Positions 17,342-26,671 are shown, counted from the first letter of the stretch. The stretch is DNA of 64,000 nt from CAG-1138 sp964495385 (GCA_964495385.1 CAZBVO010000001.1:1-64000); one strand, 5' to 3'. Notes: generated by a model from the letters alone, not told the origin. Program-made: numbers and translations.

Positions 17342-18106
17342 TTACAAAATCTCCTTGTTGTACGGATTTTTTTGGGCGGTTGCGGTTGCCGTTTCGACAA
17401 CTCCCGACAAAAGCCCTTCAAATATTTTCACGAAGCTTATTTCGCTTGCAAAGTGACTGGTTTCTATTATTTTGAAACCCGCCGATTTTGCCGCTACGGC
17501 AACGTGATGTTTAAGTTCGGCAGTGATATACACGTCCGCACCTTTTTTTATTGCCATGTTTACGTCTTCGGTGTCGCCTGCGGCTCCGGATACCGTGGCC
17601 ACACACCTAACTTTGTCCGAAAGATTGCCGATGCTTCTGACGTTTTCGTCCGAAATTTCGCCGACTTTTTTGACAAGTTCGCCAAACGTCGTTTCCTCGA
17701 CGTTTCCCACCGCACCGAAACCGTTTTCGAAAAGAGGTTCGATGCCTACCGCCCCGAGGTCCGCAAGAAGCCTGTGGCTCATTCCGTGCGCCATTGCGTC
17801 GACGTTGGTATGTGCCGCATAAACGCCTATGCCTGCCCTTATGGCCTTGGTCAAAGCATCTACGGTCGGGTAATCCGACGTAAATTTTTTGATGCCGTTC
17901 CAAATCACGGGATGATGACTCAAAATAAAATCACACCCTTTTTCGACGGCTTCGTCCACCACTTCGGGCGTAACGTCCAATGTGATGAGAACCTTTTTTA
18001 TTTCGTCCGACGCTCCGCCCACCAAAAGTCCCGGATTGTCATACGGCAACGCCGTATCCAACGGTGCAAGCGCTTCGATGTAGTCGGTAAATTGCTTAAC
18101 TTTCAT
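17342..18106 (-). CDS. Nif3-like dinuclear metal-centre protein (YqfO family)
   Basis: 254 residues from the ATG at 18106; the longer reading would use TTG, and the SD GAGGAA fits the ATG. The metal-binding set of the Nif3/DUF34 family is visible: FILSHHPVIWNG (~57-70), HTNVDAMAHG, and the C-terminal TAELKHH ... ETSHFASE. This is the short form without the central PII-like insert of Bacillus YqfO. Often labelled GTP cyclohydrolase I type 2, but the activity is uncertain. It overlaps trmK by 11 nt. Confidence 0.9.
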   Translation of the reverse strand: MKVKQFTDYIEALAPLDTALPYDNPGLLVGGASDEIKKVLITLDVTPEVVDEAVEKGCDFILSHHPVIWNGIKKFTSDYPTVDALTKAIRAGIGVYAAHTNVDAMAHGMSHRLLADLGAVGIEPLFENGFGAVGNVEETTFGELVKKVGEISDENVRSIGNLSDKVRCVATVSGAAGDTEDVNMAIKKGADVYITAELKHHVAVAAKSAGFKIIETSHFASEISFVKIFEGLLSGVVETATATAQKNPYNKEIL

Positions 18107-18743
18107 TTTCAAGTTCCTCTATAAGTTTCAAACGCTCCGAAAGCTCGGATTCCCGTTGCTCGTTTACTTTGCCGAGAAGCGAAAGAATTTTTGTTTTTTC
18201 GTGAAGCAAATATTCCTTTGCGTCGCCCTCGTCGGTTTTTCCGAATTCAAGTTGAGCCTTCGAGTAGTCGTTTGCGGTTTTTTCGCCGTCGCCGGCCACG
18301 ATTATTCTGTAAAACTTGCCCTTCGAAACTACGGGATAATCACGCTGAATCACTATTCCGTTTTTTATGACCGCCGCCCTAAGCTCGGCCTCGGAAGAAT
18401 GCGGACACAAAACGTACTTTTTAAAATTCAGTTTCCCGAGCATGCCGGCAATTTCCATGCCGCCCATTCCGGCAACCACCAGAGTGTCCGCCTCGCCGTC
18501 TGTAAGAACCGAAACGCCGTCGCCCACCCTGAAATCGATCATGTCGTCCACTCCTGCCCGTTCGGCAAGTTCGACGGCCTTTCTCAAACTCGGTGCGGAA
18601 ATATCCGTCGCTATCACGGGGTTGCCCGTAATTTTAACCGCCGCCACCGAAATTTTGCCGTGATCGCAACCGACGTCGGCCACGAAATCGCCTTCTTTCA
18701 GGTTGGCCGCAATTTCCGAAAGACGTCTGTCGAGTCCGTTCAT
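18096..18743 (-). CDS. trmK: tRNA (adenine-22-N1)-methyltransferase TrmK
   Basis: 215 residues. It methylates A22 of tRNA using AdoMet. Rossmann motif I is VADVGCDHGKISVAAVK, then the acidic VIATDISAPSL, and DTLVVAGMGGMEIAG as motif IV region. The C-terminal ~50 residues are coiled coil. Its start abuts the rpoD stop (1-nt overlap). Same position as in Bacillus. Confidence 0.93.
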   Translation of the reverse strand: MNGLDRRLSEIAANLKEGDFVADVGCDHGKISVAAVKITGNPVIATDISAPSLRKAVELAERAGVDDMIDFRVGDGVSVLTDGEADTLVVAGMGGMEIAGMLGKLNFKKYVLCPHSSEAELRAAVIKNGIVIQRDYPVVSKGKFYRIIVAGDGEKTANDYSKAQLEFGKTDEGDAKEYLLHEKTKILSLLGKVNEQRESELSERLKLIEELENES

Positions 18744-19798
18744 TATTGATAGTCCTTAAGATGCTTTATGCGGTTCGGATGGCGAAGTTTTCTGAGTGCT
18801 TTCGCCTCGATTTGACGGATACGTTCACGGGTAACGTTAAACTCTTTTCCGACTTCTTCAAGCGTCCTCGGATGACCGTCGTCAAGGCCGTAACGCAAGC
18901 GCAAAACCTTTTCTTCGCGCGGCGTAAGGGTGTTGAGAACCCTGACCAGCTGTTCCTTCAAAAGTTGACTTTCGGTGACTTCGACAGGGCTTAAAGCGCC
19001 TCTGTCTTCGACGAAATCGCCAAGGTGGCTGTCTTCTTCCTCGCCGATAGGCGTTTCGAGCGAAACAGGATCTTGCGCTATTTTTTGAATTTCACGCACC
19101 CTTTCTTCGCTGCAACCGAGATATTCCGCTATTTCGGCAGGAGTCGGTTCTCTGCCCAGCTTTTGCAAAAGTTGACGGGTTGCACGAACCTGCTTGTTGA
19201 TTGTTTCAACCATATGTACCGGAATACGGATTGTGCGTCCCTGATCCGCAATGGCACGGGTGATGGCCTGACGAATCCACCAGGTGGCATAAGTGCTGAA
19301 CTTAAAACCTTTGGTGTAGTCAAACTTTTCGACGGCCTTCATAAGCCCCATGTTTCCTTCCTGAATGAGGTCCAAAAAATGCAAATTTCTGCCAACGTAA
19401 CGTTTTGCGAGGTTGACTACCAGACGGAGGTTTGCTTCCGACAGTTTTGCTTTTGCCTCTTCGTCGCCTGCTTCCATGCGCTTTGCAAGCTCGATTTCTT
19501 CCTCCTTGGTCAACAGCGGAACCTTGCCGATGTCTTTCAAATAAACCTTTACAGAGTCGTCGACGTTTGCCTCGCTCATGATTTTTTCAACCAATTCGGC
19601 ATCGTTGACCGGTTCGTCCTCTTTTATCGACACGCCTGCGGCTTCCAAAGCTTTGAAAACCGTTTCCATATCCTCTGCGGTGGAATTCAAATGCTCGAGG
19701 CGAGCCATAATTTCGTCTTCGGTCACCGTTCCTTTTTGCTTGCCCAAGGTTATAAGTTTGTCTATTTCAACCTGAAGCGGCGTTGCTTTATTGTCCAT
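18743..19798 (-). CDS. rpoD: RNA polymerase primary sigma factor (SigA/RpoD)
   Basis: 351 residues, the typical Gram-positive length. Region 1.1-like N-terminus, DDSVKVYLKDIGKVPLLT (1.2), LIQEGNMGLMKAVEKFDY and FSTYATWWIRQAITRAIADQ (2.3-2.4), region 3, and region 4 with LEEVGKEFNVTRERIRQIEA. It recognises the TTGACA/TATAAT promoters seen across this window. Two nt after dnaG: the classic dnaG-rpoD macromolecular-synthesis operon. Confidence 0.98.
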   Translation of the reverse strand: MDNKATPLQVEIDKLITLGKQKGTVTEDEIMARLEHLNSTAEDMETVFKALEAAGVSIKEDEPVNDAELVEKIMSEANVDDSVKVYLKDIGKVPLLTKEEEIELAKRMEAGDEEAKAKLSEANLRLVVNLAKRYVGRNLHFLDLIQEGNMGLMKAVEKFDYTKGFKFSTYATWWIRQAITRAIADQGRTIRIPVHMVETINKQVRATRQLLQKLGREPTPAEIAEYLGCSEERVREIQKIAQDPVSLETPIGEEEDSHLGDFVEDRGALSPVEVTESQLLKEQLVRVLNTLTPREEKVLRLRYGLDDGHPRTLEEVGKEFNVTRERIRQIEAKALRKLRHPNRIKHLKDYQ

Positions 19799-19800
19799 AT

Positions 19801-21624
19801 CTACCTCCCGGACGTCTGATTTTTTCTTATAAGTTGTTGGTATTTCTTTATTTCTTCGGCGATTGCCGTCTTTTTGCCGTCGTCGGCAGTCGAATACTCG
19901 GCCAGCAATCCCTTGACGATTTTGTTGTAATGTTCCTTTTTCAGTTTGTAAACGCAGTCGCCGTAAACACGCTTTGCCGACAAGTCGTCCATGGCGCCGA
20001 AATCGCCGTGAATGATTTCCAAAATGTCGTCGGTTCGCTCCATAAAGTCAAACAGCATGCCCGGAACGGGCGCCGAACCCGATTCGTCGGCAACTTTAAG
20101 ATAGTCGTAAACTTCTTTGTGCGGACCGAACACAAACCAATCCTTCTCGACTTCCGACAGCTTTGCAAACGGTTTTGCGTAAAGCAGGCATTTTAAAACA
20201 AATTCTGCCGACTGCATATACGGTCCCGTCGGTTTGTCCTCTGTAGGCTTGTCCGCTTCGTCCGAAATTTTGAGCGGCTGTTTAGGCGGCTCCTCGCGTT
20301 TTGCGGACACAAGTTCCAGTTCGCCGGAAAAATATTTTCTGAGCTGTTCGGCAGGTATTCTGCTCTTTTCGGAAACCACCCCGAAGTAAACCTCACGTTC
20401 GGCAGGGTTCGACAAAGTTTTCAGAACTTCTATCGCACCCGTGGCATATTTTGCCCTTCCGTTTGCCGACGCCATGTTGCAACCGTTTTCAACCAGTTTG
20501 AGTTTGTAGTCGGTCAGAGGCAAAGCCTTTTCCATAAGGTCGAAAAAGCCCTTTTGACCAAGTTTGTTGGCAACGTCGTCGGGATCCATTCCGTCCGTCA
20601 GCGTTACGACAAAAATCTCCAACCCCGCCTTTTCCAAAACTTCCAAACTTTTTGCGGCGGCATTCTGCCCGGCTCCGTCGCCGTCATAGCAGACGTAAAC
20701 TCGGTCGGAAAGATACTTAAGCTCTCGGGCTTGTCCGTCACAAAGTGCGGTGCCCATGCCGGCAACGGCATTTGCTATGCCCACCTTGTTCAGGCTTATT
20801 ACGTCCATGTATCCTTCGACGATGATAACTTCGCCGATTCCCGATTTTTGACGCTGCTTTTTGGCTATGTTGATGCCGAACAACGTTTTGTTTTTTTCAA
20901 ATACAGGCGTGTTTGTGGTGTTTCGATACTTTGCCACGCCGTCCTTTTTTTCAAGTATTCTGCCGCCGAAAGCAACCACTTTGTCGCTGCGGTTTATTAT
21001 CGGCACGATAAGCCTGTCGGCCAATGCGTCGTAAAGCGAACCGTTTTTGTTTTTTGTTCCGACGCCCGACTCCAAAATCTCCCTGTCGCTAAAGCCCTTG
21101 GACCGCAAATAGTCGATGACGGAATTGAAATCCTTGCTGTAGCCGAGACCAAAACGAACCACTACGTCGGACGGAATGCGCCTCTTTGCCAAATAGTCCC
21201 TCGCCTTTTTGCCCACCTGAGGATCGGCAAGATTGCGATAATAATGCCCCGCCGCTTCTTTTAAAGCTTCGTACAGTCTGTCGCGTTTTTTCTTTTCGTT
21301 CATTATGGCTTCGCTTTGTTCGGTTTCCGGAACTTGCATGCCTGCCGCATCGGCAAGCAATTTTACCGCCTCCGGGAAGCCGACGTTTTCCATTTCCTGC
21401 ACGAATTTAACTACGTCGCCGCCGACGTGACAACCGAAACAATAGTAAAAACCCTCCCTCTGGTTCACCGTGAACGAAGGAGTTTTTTCGTGATGAAACG
21501 GACAGCATCCCCAATATCTTCCGCCCTTGTAGTCCAATCGAACGTAGCGAGAAACAACGGAGACGATGTCGTTTTTCGATTTAAGTTCGGCCATCCAATC
21601 TAAAGGATATCCTTCCCTTGCCAT
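19801..21624 (-). CDS. dnaG: DNA primase
   Basis: 607 residues from the ATG at 21624, chosen for SD GAGGTG; an upstream ATG has no SD. It makes RNA primers at the replication fork. CHC2 zinc finger CCPFHHEKTPSF ... YYCFGCHVGG, RNA polymerase domain, TOPRIM motifs VEGYMDVISL and CYDGDGAGQ, and a C-terminal helicase-binding region after ~430. The partner helicase dnaB is at 30.9-32.7 kb. Confidence 0.98.
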   Translation of the reverse strand: MAREGYPLDWMAELKSKNDIVSVVSRYVRLDYKGGRYWGCCPFHHEKTPSFTVNQREGFYYCFGCHVGGDVVKFVQEMENVGFPEAVKLLADAAGMQVPETEQSEAIMNEKKKRDRLYEALKEAAGHYYRNLADPQVGKKARDYLAKRRIPSDVVVRFGLGYSKDFNSVIDYLRSKGFSDREILESGVGTKNKNGSLYDALADRLIVPIINRSDKVVAFGGRILEKKDGVAKYRNTTNTPVFEKNKTLFGINIAKKQRQKSGIGEVIIVEGYMDVISLNKVGIANAVAGMGTALCDGQARELKYLSDRVYVCYDGDGAGQNAAAKSLEVLEKAGLEIFVVTLTDGMDPDDVANKLGQKGFFDLMEKALPLTDYKLKLVENGCNMASANGRAKYATGAIEVLKTLSNPAEREVYFGVVSEKSRIPAEQLRKYFSGELELVSAKREEPPKQPLKISDEADKPTEDKPTGPYMQSAEFVLKCLLYAKPFAKLSEVEKDWFVFGPHKEVYDYLKVADESGSAPVPGMLFDFMERTDDILEIIHGDFGAMDDLSAKRVYGDCVYKLKKEHYNKIVKGLLAEYSTADDGKKTAIAEEIKKYQQLIRKNQTSGR

Positions 21625-21784
21625 TTGCACCTCGAAAATCTTGCTAATAATATCTACGATATAAAAAGTAATTTTCCTTATATATTCAAAAATTTTTTGC
21701 AATTTTTTCGTTTTTTGCGATTTTTTTGAAAACTATTCTACATTTTGCGGCTTTTGCATAATACTTTTTGAAACATTTCCCTAC

Positions 21785-21798
21785 AAAGTGGCCACTTT
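21785..21798. promoter_or_regulatory. 14-bp perfect palindrome upstream of dnaG
   Basis: AAAGTGGCCACTTT, ~160 nt upstream of dnaG in an A/T-rich leader. Could be an operator. I could not place a convincing promoter between it and dnaG. Confidence 0.35.
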
Positions 21799-21838
21799 AC
21801 CCCTGTTTTGGCAAAAATATCCGACTTGCAAACGCAAC

Positions 21839-21867
21839 AAAAAACAGCCGCATGAAAACGGCTGTTT
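21839..21867 (-). terminator. terminator of the nucleotidyltransferase gene
   Basis: Minus strand AAACAGCCG / CGGCTGTTT stem, loop TTTTCATG, followed by TTTGTTG. Confidence 0.7.
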
Positions 21868-21895
21868 AGGCTTTTTTAAACCGATATTTAAACTT

Positions 21896-22645
21896 TCACA
21901 ACAAATCGGCAAACAACTTGTTTAAGCTTTCCCAATCCTTTTCGTGCCTGTACGGCTGATTTTTTATTTGCTCTTCGATTTCGGCCATGGCCTTTTCGAA
22001 ATATTTGTCTACCCTGTCAAAGCGTTTGACTTCGGCGATTTCCCGAGCGTTTGTTTTTAGGTCAAGCATTTTAAGCACGTCGGGTTTAATGTCCTCGTCC
22101 AAGTATTTGTCGGCCAACGTCTTAAAAAGCATAGGAGGCGGCGTGCCTTCGGCCATTATCCACTTGCAGGCAAGTATCGGCCTAAGCACGTAAAAGTATT
22201 TTTTCAGCTTTACCGTTTCGCCTTTAAAATACTCCTTATAGTTTGCTTTGGCGGTGCTTAAATAATGATAAAGTCCCGACCTCGACACAAAATAACCGTC
22301 GATAGTTTTAGATATTTTCTCCCACTCTTTTGTGGTTTTGTAAACGATTGGCGACGAGTTCCATTCAAAAACCGTCGGGTTTGATTTATACAACAACTGC
22401 AACGCCTTTTTGATGTCCCAGCCGTTGATGTCCAAAGTTTCGTCCAACTGCCACTCGATGACGTCGCGAGTTTTGTCCAGCCTTAAATAAAATTCCTCGG
22501 GACGGACGTAAAAAAATCTGACGTCGTAGTCGCTGTCCGGCGAAGCAAAACCCCATGCCCTGCTGCCCGATTCGACACAATGCAAAATTTTTACGTTCTC
22601 TTTTTGTTCTATTTCGTTAAGCTTTTCTATAATTACGTCTTTCAT
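21896..22645 (-). CDS. predicted nucleotidyltransferase (RlaP/YcgL-like, PF10127)
   Basis: 249 residues. The polymerase-beta-type nucleotidyltransferase core is clear: ESGSRAWGFASPDSDYDVRF at ~25-45, with the G-S and D-x-D metal ligands. The rest matches the stand-alone family sometimes linked to RNA repair (RtcB/Rnl) or phage. No RNA ligase lies nearby. It is a single gene with its own promoter and terminator. Substrate unknown. Confidence 0.82.
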   Translation of the reverse strand: MKDVIIEKLNEIEQKENVKILHCVESGSRAWGFASPDSDYDVRFFYVRPEEFYLRLDKTRDVIEWQLDETLDINGWDIKKALQLLYKSNPTVFEWNSSPIVYKTTKEWEKISKTIDGYFVSRSGLYHYLSTAKANYKEYFKGETVKLKKYFYVLRPILACKWIMAEGTPPPMLFKTLADKYLDEDIKPDVLKMLDLKTNAREIAEVKRFDRVDKYFEKAMAEIEEQIKNQPYRHEKDWESLNKLFADLL

Positions 22646-22698
22646 ATTGCCACCGTGTGTTTATGTTGCTATGAATAGGATGACACAAAAACGAGCAA

Positions 22699-22739
22699 AT
22701 GTAAAGTGTCAACCGCAAAACTGTCAAAACTTTTTGACA
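22699..22739 (-). promoter_or_regulatory. promoter and palindrome upstream of the nucleotidyltransferase
   Basis: Minus strand TTGACA, 17-bp spacer, TTACAT (22699-22727). An 8-2-8 perfect inverted repeat (TGTCAAAA-CT-TTTTGACA, 22722-22739) covers the -35, an arrangement that would suit a repressor. Confidence 0.55.
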
Positions 22740-22763
22740 AACGGTCAATTTAAACACAAAAAG

Positions 22764-22789
22764 AGTCTGCACTTTTGCACAGACTTTTT
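22764..22789. terminator. bidirectional hairpin with U-tracts
   Basis: AGTCTG / CAGACT stem flanked by A- and T-runs on both sides. It is the second terminator-like hairpin in the 332-nt gap between ppdK and the nucleotidyltransferase. The ~125 nt between the two hairpins could hold a short transcript (see the 20-codon frame at 22829-22891), but no promoter or SD is evident there. Confidence 0.5.
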
Positions 22790-22917
22790 AAATTATTGTT
22801 ATTTAGTTCTATCCTTCCCGATATGCTTTTAGCAACACGGTGGATGCGGAAAAGTGCAACTTTTGAGAAACTGCTCCTCTTTTGTTGACATAATTTTGGC
22901 CGAGTCCGAAATTTTAG

Positions 22918-22957
22918 GAGAAAAAAAGTAGTCACTCTACTTAAAGAATGACTACTT
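22918..22957 (-). terminator. terminator of ppdK
   Basis: Minus strand AAGTAGTCA / TGACTACTT stem, 14-nt loop, then a run of Ts. It starts ~20 nt after the ppdK stop. Confidence 0.8.
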
Positions 22958-22977
22958 AGAAGTTGTTTTATTAAACC

Positions 22978-25623
22978 TTAGCCTCTCGGGTTGCGGATGT
23001 TAGCTTGTGCTGCTGCGAGGCGAGCTATTGGCACGCGGAACGGCGAGCAGGAAACGTAATCGAGGCCGATTTCGTGGCAGAATTCGATGCTGGAAGGATC
23101 GCCGCCGTGTTCGCCGCAAATGCCGCAATGAATGTTCTTGCGAGTTGCGCGACCGAGTTCGACGCCCATCTTCATAAGTCTGCCTACGCCGACGGTGTCA
23201 AGCCTTGCAAACGGATCGGATTCGTAAATCTTTGCCGAATAGTAGCTCGGGAGGAACTTACCGGCATCGTCACGGCTGAAGCCGAAAGTAAGCTGTGTAA
23301 GGTCGTTTGTGCCGAAGCAGAAGAATTCCGCTTCCTTGGCGATTTCGTCGGCCGTAAGGGCTGCACGAGGGATTTCGATCATGGTGCCGACTTCGTAATG
23401 GAGGTCGACGCCTGCTTCCTTGATGATGCTGTCGGCGGTTTCGACAACGGTCTTTTTGCAGAAGGACAATTCCTTGATTTCGCCGATAAGCGGAATCATG
23501 ATTTCAGGAACGATGTTCCAATCCGGATGACGTTGTTTAACTGCGATGGCGGCTTTGATGATAGCCTTGGTCTGCATAACGGCGATTTCCGGATAGGTAA
23601 CGGCCAGACGGCATCCACGGTGTCCCATCATAGGGTTGACTTCGTGCAAGCTGTCGCAAAGAAGTTTGATTTCCTTAACGGTTTTGCCCTTTGCTTTTGC
23701 AAGGTCGGCGATGTCCTTTTCGTCGGTCGGAACGAACTCGTGAAGAGGAGGATCGAGGAAACGAATGGTAACCGGATGTCCTTTCAAAGCTTCCATAAGG
23801 CCTTCGAAGTCAGCCTGTTGCATCGGTTCGATTGCGTCGAGGGCTTTGATGCGCTCTTCTGCGGTTTCGGAGCAAATCATCTCACGGAATTTGTCGATTC
23901 TGCCCGGGCCGAAGAACATGTGTTCGGTACGGCAGAGGCCGATACCGGTAGCTCCGAGGTCGGCAGCGCGTTTTGCGTCTGCAGGAGTGTCGGCATTGGT
24001 TCTTACTTCCATAGCCTTATATTTGTCGGCAAGTTGCATAATACGTCCGAAGTAGCCGCTGTTAGGATCTGCCGGGACGGTTTTGATTGCGATGTCGTAG
24101 ATGTTGCCGGTGGAGCCGTCCAACGAGAGGTCGTCGCCTTCGTGGAAAACTTTGCCGCCGAGTTCAAACCACTTCTCTTCTTCGTGCATCTTGATGTCGC
24201 CGCAACCGGAAACGCAGCAGGTTCCCATTCCGCGAGCAACAACTGCAGCGTGAGAGGTTTGTCCGCCTCTGACGGTGAGGATGCCCTGAGCATATTTCAT
24301 ACCTTCGATGTCTTCCGGAGAGGTTTCCAAACGAACGAGGATGACTTTCTTGCCGTCTTTGCCGAGTTTAACCGCATCTTCCGGGGTGAACACGATGGTG
24401 CCTGCCGCTGCGCCCGGAGAAGCTGCGATGCCCTTGCCTACGACGTTGTTTTTGTCTGCCGATTTCAAAGCCTTAGCGTCGAATTGATCGTGCAGAAGCA
24501 TATCCAAAGTTTTGGCATCGATTTGCAAAAGTGCTTCCTGTTCGGAAATCATACCTTCGTCGATAAGGTCGCAAGCGATTCTGATAGCTGCGGCTGCGGT
24601 ACGTTTGCCGTTTCTGGTTTGAAGCATGTAAAGTTTTTTCTGCTGGATGGTGAATTCCATATCCTGCATATCTCTGTAGTGGTTCTCAAGAATTTTGCAA
24701 ACGCCTTGGAACTGTTCGTAAACTTCAGGCAAAACCTTTGCCATTTCGGAGATAGGCATCGGGGTGCGAACGCCGGCAACGACGTCTTCGCCCTGAGCGT
24801 TCATCAAAAATTCGCCCATGAGGCCCGGTTCGCCGGTTGCAGGGTTACGTGTGAAAGCAACGCCCGTGCCGCAATCGTCGCCCATGTTGCCGAATGCCAT
24901 CATCTGAACGTTTACTGCCGTGCCCCAGCTGTAAGGGATGTCGTGGTCCATACGGTAGATGTTTGCACGAGGGTTGTCCCAGCTGCGGAAAACTGCTTTG
25001 ATAGCTTCGAACAACTGTTCCTTCGGATCGGACGGGAACGGCTTGCCGATTTTTGCCTGATATTCCGCTTTGAACTGACCAGCAAGTTCCTTGAGGTCTT
25101 CGGCGGTAAGTTCGACGTCGTAAGTAACGCCCTTTCTTTCTTTAAGTTCGTCGATAAGTGCTTCGAAGTATTTTTTGCCGACTTCCATAACAACGTCGCT
25201 GAACATTTGGATAAAGCGTCTGTAGCAGTCCCATGCCCATCTCGGATTGCCGGATTTTTTGGCAAGAACTTCAACAACGTCGTCGTTGAGACCGAGGTTT
25301 AAGATGGTGTCCATCATGCCAGGCATAGAAGCCCTTGCGCCGGAACGTACGGATACGAGAAGAGGGTTTTCCTTGTCGCCGAATTTCATGCCGGCCTTTT
25401 CTTCCAACATTCTGACGTTTTCAAGAATTTCGGCCTTAATTTCATCGTTGATTTGTCTGCCGTCTTCATAGTACTGAGTGCAGGCCTCGGTGGTGATGGT
25501 GAAGCCGAACGGTACAGGCAGACCGATGTGTGTCATTTCGGCAAGGTTAGCGCCTTTGCCACCCAAAAGGTTGCGCATATCCTTGTTGCCTTCGGAAAAT
25601 TTGTAAACAAACTTCTTTGCCAT
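22978..25623 (-). CDS. ppdK: pyruvate phosphate dikinase
   Basis: 881 residues, standard length. It interconverts pyruvate + ATP + Pi and PEP + AMP + PPi, and in anaerobes supports PPi-linked glycolysis. N-terminal ATP-grasp (LLGGKGANLAEMTHIGLPVP), swivelling phospho-His domain (GGQTSHAAVVARGMGTCCVSG), and C-terminal TIM barrel with GICGEHGGDP. Strong SD (AGGAGG) and its own promoter and terminator: a monocistronic gene. It links functionally to gpmI and tpiA in this window. Confidence 0.98.
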   Translation of the reverse strand: MAKKFVYKFSEGNKDMRNLLGGKGANLAEMTHIGLPVPFGFTITTEACTQYYEDGRQINDEIKAEILENVRMLEEKAGMKFGDKENPLLVSVRSGARASMPGMMDTILNLGLNDDVVEVLAKKSGNPRWAWDCYRRFIQMFSDVVMEVGKKYFEALIDELKERKGVTYDVELTAEDLKELAGQFKAEYQAKIGKPFPSDPKEQLFEAIKAVFRSWDNPRANIYRMDHDIPYSWGTAVNVQMMAFGNMGDDCGTGVAFTRNPATGEPGLMGEFLMNAQGEDVVAGVRTPMPISEMAKVLPEVYEQFQGVCKILENHYRDMQDMEFTIQQKKLYMLQTRNGKRTAAAAIRIACDLIDEGMISEQEALLQIDAKTLDMLLHDQFDAKALKSADKNNVVGKGIAASPGAAAGTIVFTPEDAVKLGKDGKKVILVRLETSPEDIEGMKYAQGILTVRGGQTSHAAVVARGMGTCCVSGCGDIKMHEEEKWFELGGKVFHEGDDLSLDGSTGNIYDIAIKTVPADPNSGYFGRIMQLADKYKAMEVRTNADTPADAKRAADLGATGIGLCRTEHMFFGPGRIDKFREMICSETAEERIKALDAIEPMQQADFEGLMEALKGHPVTIRFLDPPLHEFVPTDEKDIADLAKAKGKTVKEIKLLCDSLHEVNPMMGHRGCRLAVTYPEIAVMQTKAIIKAAIAVKQRHPDWNIVPEIMIPLIGEIKELSFCKKTVVETADSIIKEAGVDLHYEVGTMIEIPRAALTADEIAKEAEFFCFGTNDLTQLTFGFSRDDAGKFLPSYYSAKIYESDPFARLDTVGVGRLMKMGVELGRATRKNIHCGICGEHGGDPSSIEFCHEIGLDYVSCSPFRVPIARLAAAQANIRNPRG

Positions 25624-25717
25624 AAGATATAAATCCTCCTAAAAAAACTGTAAATTTATCTGTATTATGTGAAAACTGAATAATTTTGTGCTATACGCAC
25701 CCGGTTATACCTTAAAA

Positions 25718-25746
25718 ATTCTATACTAAATTCTTAATTTTGGCAA
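25718..25746 (-). promoter_or_regulatory. promoter of ppdK
   Basis: Minus strand TTGCCA, 17-bp spacer, TAGAAT, ~95 nt upstream of the start codon. Confidence 0.6.
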
Positions 25747-25781
25747 GTAAAATGCCGCCCATAGGCAAAATTTGCACAAAT

Positions 25782-25810
25782 AAAATTATGCGACCGCTAA
25801 AGCCGCATAA
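25782..25810 (-). terminator. terminator overlapping the 3' end of recO
   Basis: Minus strand TTATGCG / CGCATAA stem whose 5' arm lies within the last codons of recO, followed by TTTTATTTG. Confidence 0.65.
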
Positions 25811-26507
25811 ATTGTTCGAGGTTGGATGCTTTTATGCCGGTGAGTCTCATAAGCACGGTTGCAAGGGAATAAAACGCCGACTTTGCCTCGGCTTCGCTGC
25901 CCCGCTCCGAATTTTTCACGCATTCGAACGCCCCTGCCGAAAACGGAACGTTGTCGGTGGTTTTATAGTGGCGGTCGACAAACCCTCCCGACACCAAATC
26001 GAAGCCCACGTCTCCCGTCAAAGGCAAGCCGCTGACGGCACAAACGTCGGTGTTTAGTCCGTAGCCCGACAACGCAAGAACGTCCTTAACGTAATCTATC
26101 AACGGCCTTATCGCCGACGGACTGTCGCCGTAGCAAAGTTCCTTAAGACATTCGACGGCCCTGACCGTAAGCCGCGCGGTGGATTCGACGTCCTCCGACG
26201 ACAGTTTTTCGGTTATTTCCAAAACAAAAAAACCCGCATAAAATTTCACTATATCTTCGGCCAACGTGCCGAAAGTGTCGTATGCGGTGCAGCCGGTAAC
26301 GGAATAATGTCCGTTTGGCGATTTGTTCAATATGTACTCGCCGAAGCAAAAAGGGCTTGCGGCAAAACGGAGTTTGGATTTTGGGGACTTGCAACTGCGA
26401 ATTTTGGCAAGCAATTTCCCGCCCTCCACAGTGCACAGCGACAGCAGCCTGTCGTTGTCCTTATAATCAATCGTTCTGACGCAAAGCGCATTTAATTTAA
26501 CTTCCAT
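25797..26507 (-). CDS. recO: DNA repair protein RecO
   Basis: 236 residues. It loads RecA with RecR at gaps and anneals SSB-coated strands. The N-terminal OB fold begins ALCVRTIDYKDNDRLLSLCT. The central helical domain and the C-terminal half keep the CxxG..F.. layout only weakly: CAVSGLPLTGDVGFDLVSGG lacks the full set of zinc Cys seen in many RecO proteins. It is the last gene of the yqfC-era operon, coupled to yqzL by TAATG. Confidence 0.9.
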   Translation of the reverse strand: MEVKLNALCVRTIDYKDNDRLLSLCTVEGGKLLAKIRSCKSPKSKLRFAASPFCFGEYILNKSPNGHYSVTGCTAYDTFGTLAEDIVKFYAGFFVLEITEKLSSEDVESTARLTVRAVECLKELCYGDSPSAIRPLIDYVKDVLALSGYGLNTDVCAVSGLPLTGDVGFDLVSGGFVDRHYKTTDNVPFSAGAFECVKNSERGSEAEAKSAFYSLATVLMRLTGIKASNLEQFMRL

Positions 26508-26623
26508 TAGTGTTTAAACCTGTTTTCAGTCTTTTGCCCGACGGCCTTATACAATCTGTAGTAGCACGGATTTCCCGTGGTTTTGAAAAGTTGCCAAGCC
26601 AGTTTTTCGACGTCGTTGTTCAT
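26507..26623 (-). CDS. yqzL: YqzL-like small protein
   Basis: 38 residues, starting MNNDVEKLAWQLFKTTGNPC and ending RFKH. SD GAGGTG precedes the ATG, and the stop overlaps the recO start (TAATG). The W..F..TGNP.YY..YK pattern and the position between era and recO match Bacillus yqzL. Function unknown. Confidence 0.85.
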   Translation of the reverse strand: MNNDVEKLAWQLFKTTGNPCYYRLYKAVGQKTENRFKH

Positions 26624-26671
26624 ACTTCACCTCGAAACTATGGTTTGCAAATTTCAAAAAAATATGCACGT

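Noticed and set aside
22750..22935. 61-codon frame on the minus strand between ppdK and the nucleotidyltransferase
   Set aside because: It runs through the ppdK terminator and the second hairpin, with no SD and no domain.
23005..25302. 765-codon plus-strand frame opposite ppdK
   Set aside because: Antisense shadow of a complete, motif-intact dikinase.
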